DNA of 64,000 nt, taken from NCBI RefSeq assembly GCF_000749845.1, contig NZ_JQHM01000007.1, forward strand, positions 1-64,000. The letters are read 5' to 3'. The stretch comes from Pectobacterium betavasculorum. GTDB taxonomy: Bacteria > Pseudomonadota > Gammaproteobacteria > Enterobacterales > Enterobacteriaceae. Position 1 is the first letter of the stretch, and each line of letters begins with the position of its first letter. Shown one piece after another: positions 63,461-64,000 of this stretch. A model generated the notes under the pieces. It worked only from the letters and a program-made list of their open reading frames with translations. It ran no database searches and was not told the origin of the DNA. Position numbers and translations under genes: made by a program.

Positions 63461-63665
63461 TCAGGAGGGATATTCCCTCCTCAGAGCATTGACAAAGCTA
63501 TTTATTGAATGAAAAACGAGAGTGACGGAATAGAAGAGTAAAGCGTTTGCGCCAGGGATGGCGCAAGCCGAGCGTACAAGGATGTATTCACAGCGTCTTT
63601 ACGATCTATCCGTTACTCTCGCTCTACGGACTTTGTCAGCAACCTCAGGAGGGATATTCCCTCCT
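63461..63665 (+). repeat. 205-bp nested dyad element bounded by 21-bp direct repeats
   Basis: TCAGGAGGGATATTCCCTCCT occurs at 63461-63481 and again at 63645-63665; each contains a perfect 19-bp palindrome. Between them, arms pair symmetrically: TGACAAAG with CTTTGTCA, CGAGAGTGACGGA with TCCGTTACTCTCG (one mismatch), and centrally TTGCGCCA-GGGA-TGGCGCAA (63547-63566), then TACA-AGGA-TGTA (63575-63586). It lies in the 3' UTR of the siderophore-interacting gene and may terminate it and dsbG from both sides. Confidence 0.75.
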
Positions 63666-63669
63666 GCGT

Positions 63670-64000
63670 CTATTTCCCCATCATCTCCGCTAACTGCTGT
63701 TCATCCGGTAGCCCGACGACCTGCTGTAGCTCATCTTTATCGTTCAGGTAATAGATGGCTGGCGTGACGTTTGCACCCAGTTCATCCATCAGCCGCTGAT
63801 TAAGCTGAATGTTATTCCAGATATCGCGCGATGAGGTTTCGGGGAACGGAGGCACCGTTTTGCCGTTTGATATCTCATATTCATGCCAGGCTTTAGCCGG
63901 ATCGCTGGCGGCAAGAATCGCCGCGGCATAACGCCCGCTTTCCGGTTTGATGACGCCGACCAGCAACGTTTGCAGTTGCACTTTTCCTGCTTTCACCCAC
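63670..64000 (-). CDS. dsbG: DsbG, periplasmic disulfide isomerase/chaperone (3' part)
   Basis: The visible C-terminal portion of about 110 residues matches DsbG: KAGKVQLQTLLVGVIKPES, AAAILAASDPAKAWHEYE, and the cis-Pro region GANVTPAIYYL. DsbG protects single periplasmic cysteines from oxidation and is kept reduced by DsbD. The CPYC active site and the signal peptide lie beyond the window's right edge, so the gene is cut by the window, not necessarily truncated in the genome. Confidence 0.92.
   Translation of the reverse strand, partial: WVKAGKVQLQTLLVGVIKPESGRYAAAILAASDPAKAWHEYEISNGKTVPPFPETSSRDIWNNIQLNQRLMDELGANVTPAIYYLNDKDELQQVVGLPDEQQLAEMMGK

Overview
The window is a chromosomal segment of a gamma-proteobacterium of the order Enterobacterales. 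Most proteins align nearly end to end with Escherichia coli K-12 homologues as I remember them, but gene order and accessory content differ. The plant-associated sulfoquinovose pathway, the ERIC-type repeats and the O157-type ccdAB fit a soft-rot Pectobacteriaceae genome, most likely Pectobacterium. That genus call is an inference from recall, not from a database search.

Layout. (1) 1-17.2 kb is a conserved block: a strong terminator that probably closes an upstream rRNA operon, mobB-mobA, yihD-srkA-dsbA, polA, the Spot 42 RNA gene, engB, yihI, hemN, the 40-residue protein gene yshB, the nitrogen-control genes glnG-glnL-glnA with NtrC and sigma-54 sites, and typA. (2) 17.3-27.2 kb is a complete sulfoglycolytic (sulfo-EMP) module, yihO-P-Q-S-T-U on the minus strand facing yihV and csqR on the plus strand. 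Published active-site residues of YihQ, YihS and YihT sit at the E. coli numbers. (3) 27.3-29.6 kb holds yihX, dtd and fabY. (4) 29.9-41.2 kb carries yicH, xanP, the stringent-response operon gmk-rpoZ-spoT-trmH-recG, and ligB. (5) 41.4-44.4 kb has eptB, a full-length 127-bp ERIC element, tRNA-Pro(TGG) and an Ail/OmpX-type barrel. (6) 44.4-52.3 kb has a CSS-EAL c-di-GMP phosphodiesterase, yhiN, pitA, uspB, uspA and gdhA. (7) 52.3-64 kb has ccdAB, a decayed reading frame, a periplasmic 5'-nucleotidase, rsmJ-prlC, a small hypothetical gene facing a yghW-like gene, rlmJ, gor, a RelE toxin with a Phd/YefM antitoxin, a Fur-regulated siderophore-interacting protein and the 3' part of dsbG, cut by the window edge.

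The most unusual signal is a dispersed multi-hairpin repeat at about 8.7, 13.4, 49.15 and 63.55 kb. All four copies lie in sense orientation downstream of a gene. Stem sequences differ between copies but pairing is kept. In three of the four loci, hairpin loops present GGA within a CA-NGGA-TG context, which matches the published CsrA/RsmA SELEX consensus. One copy is enclosed by ERIC termini, forming a 227-bp composite in the glnA 3' UTR. I propose, as inference, that these are small RsmA-binding 3'-UTR modules spread by a miniature mobile element.

Other points to follow up are the loss of yihR, yihY, gltS and dtpB relative to E. coli, ERIC scars at two synteny breaks, and two toxin-antitoxin modules with visible operator dyads.
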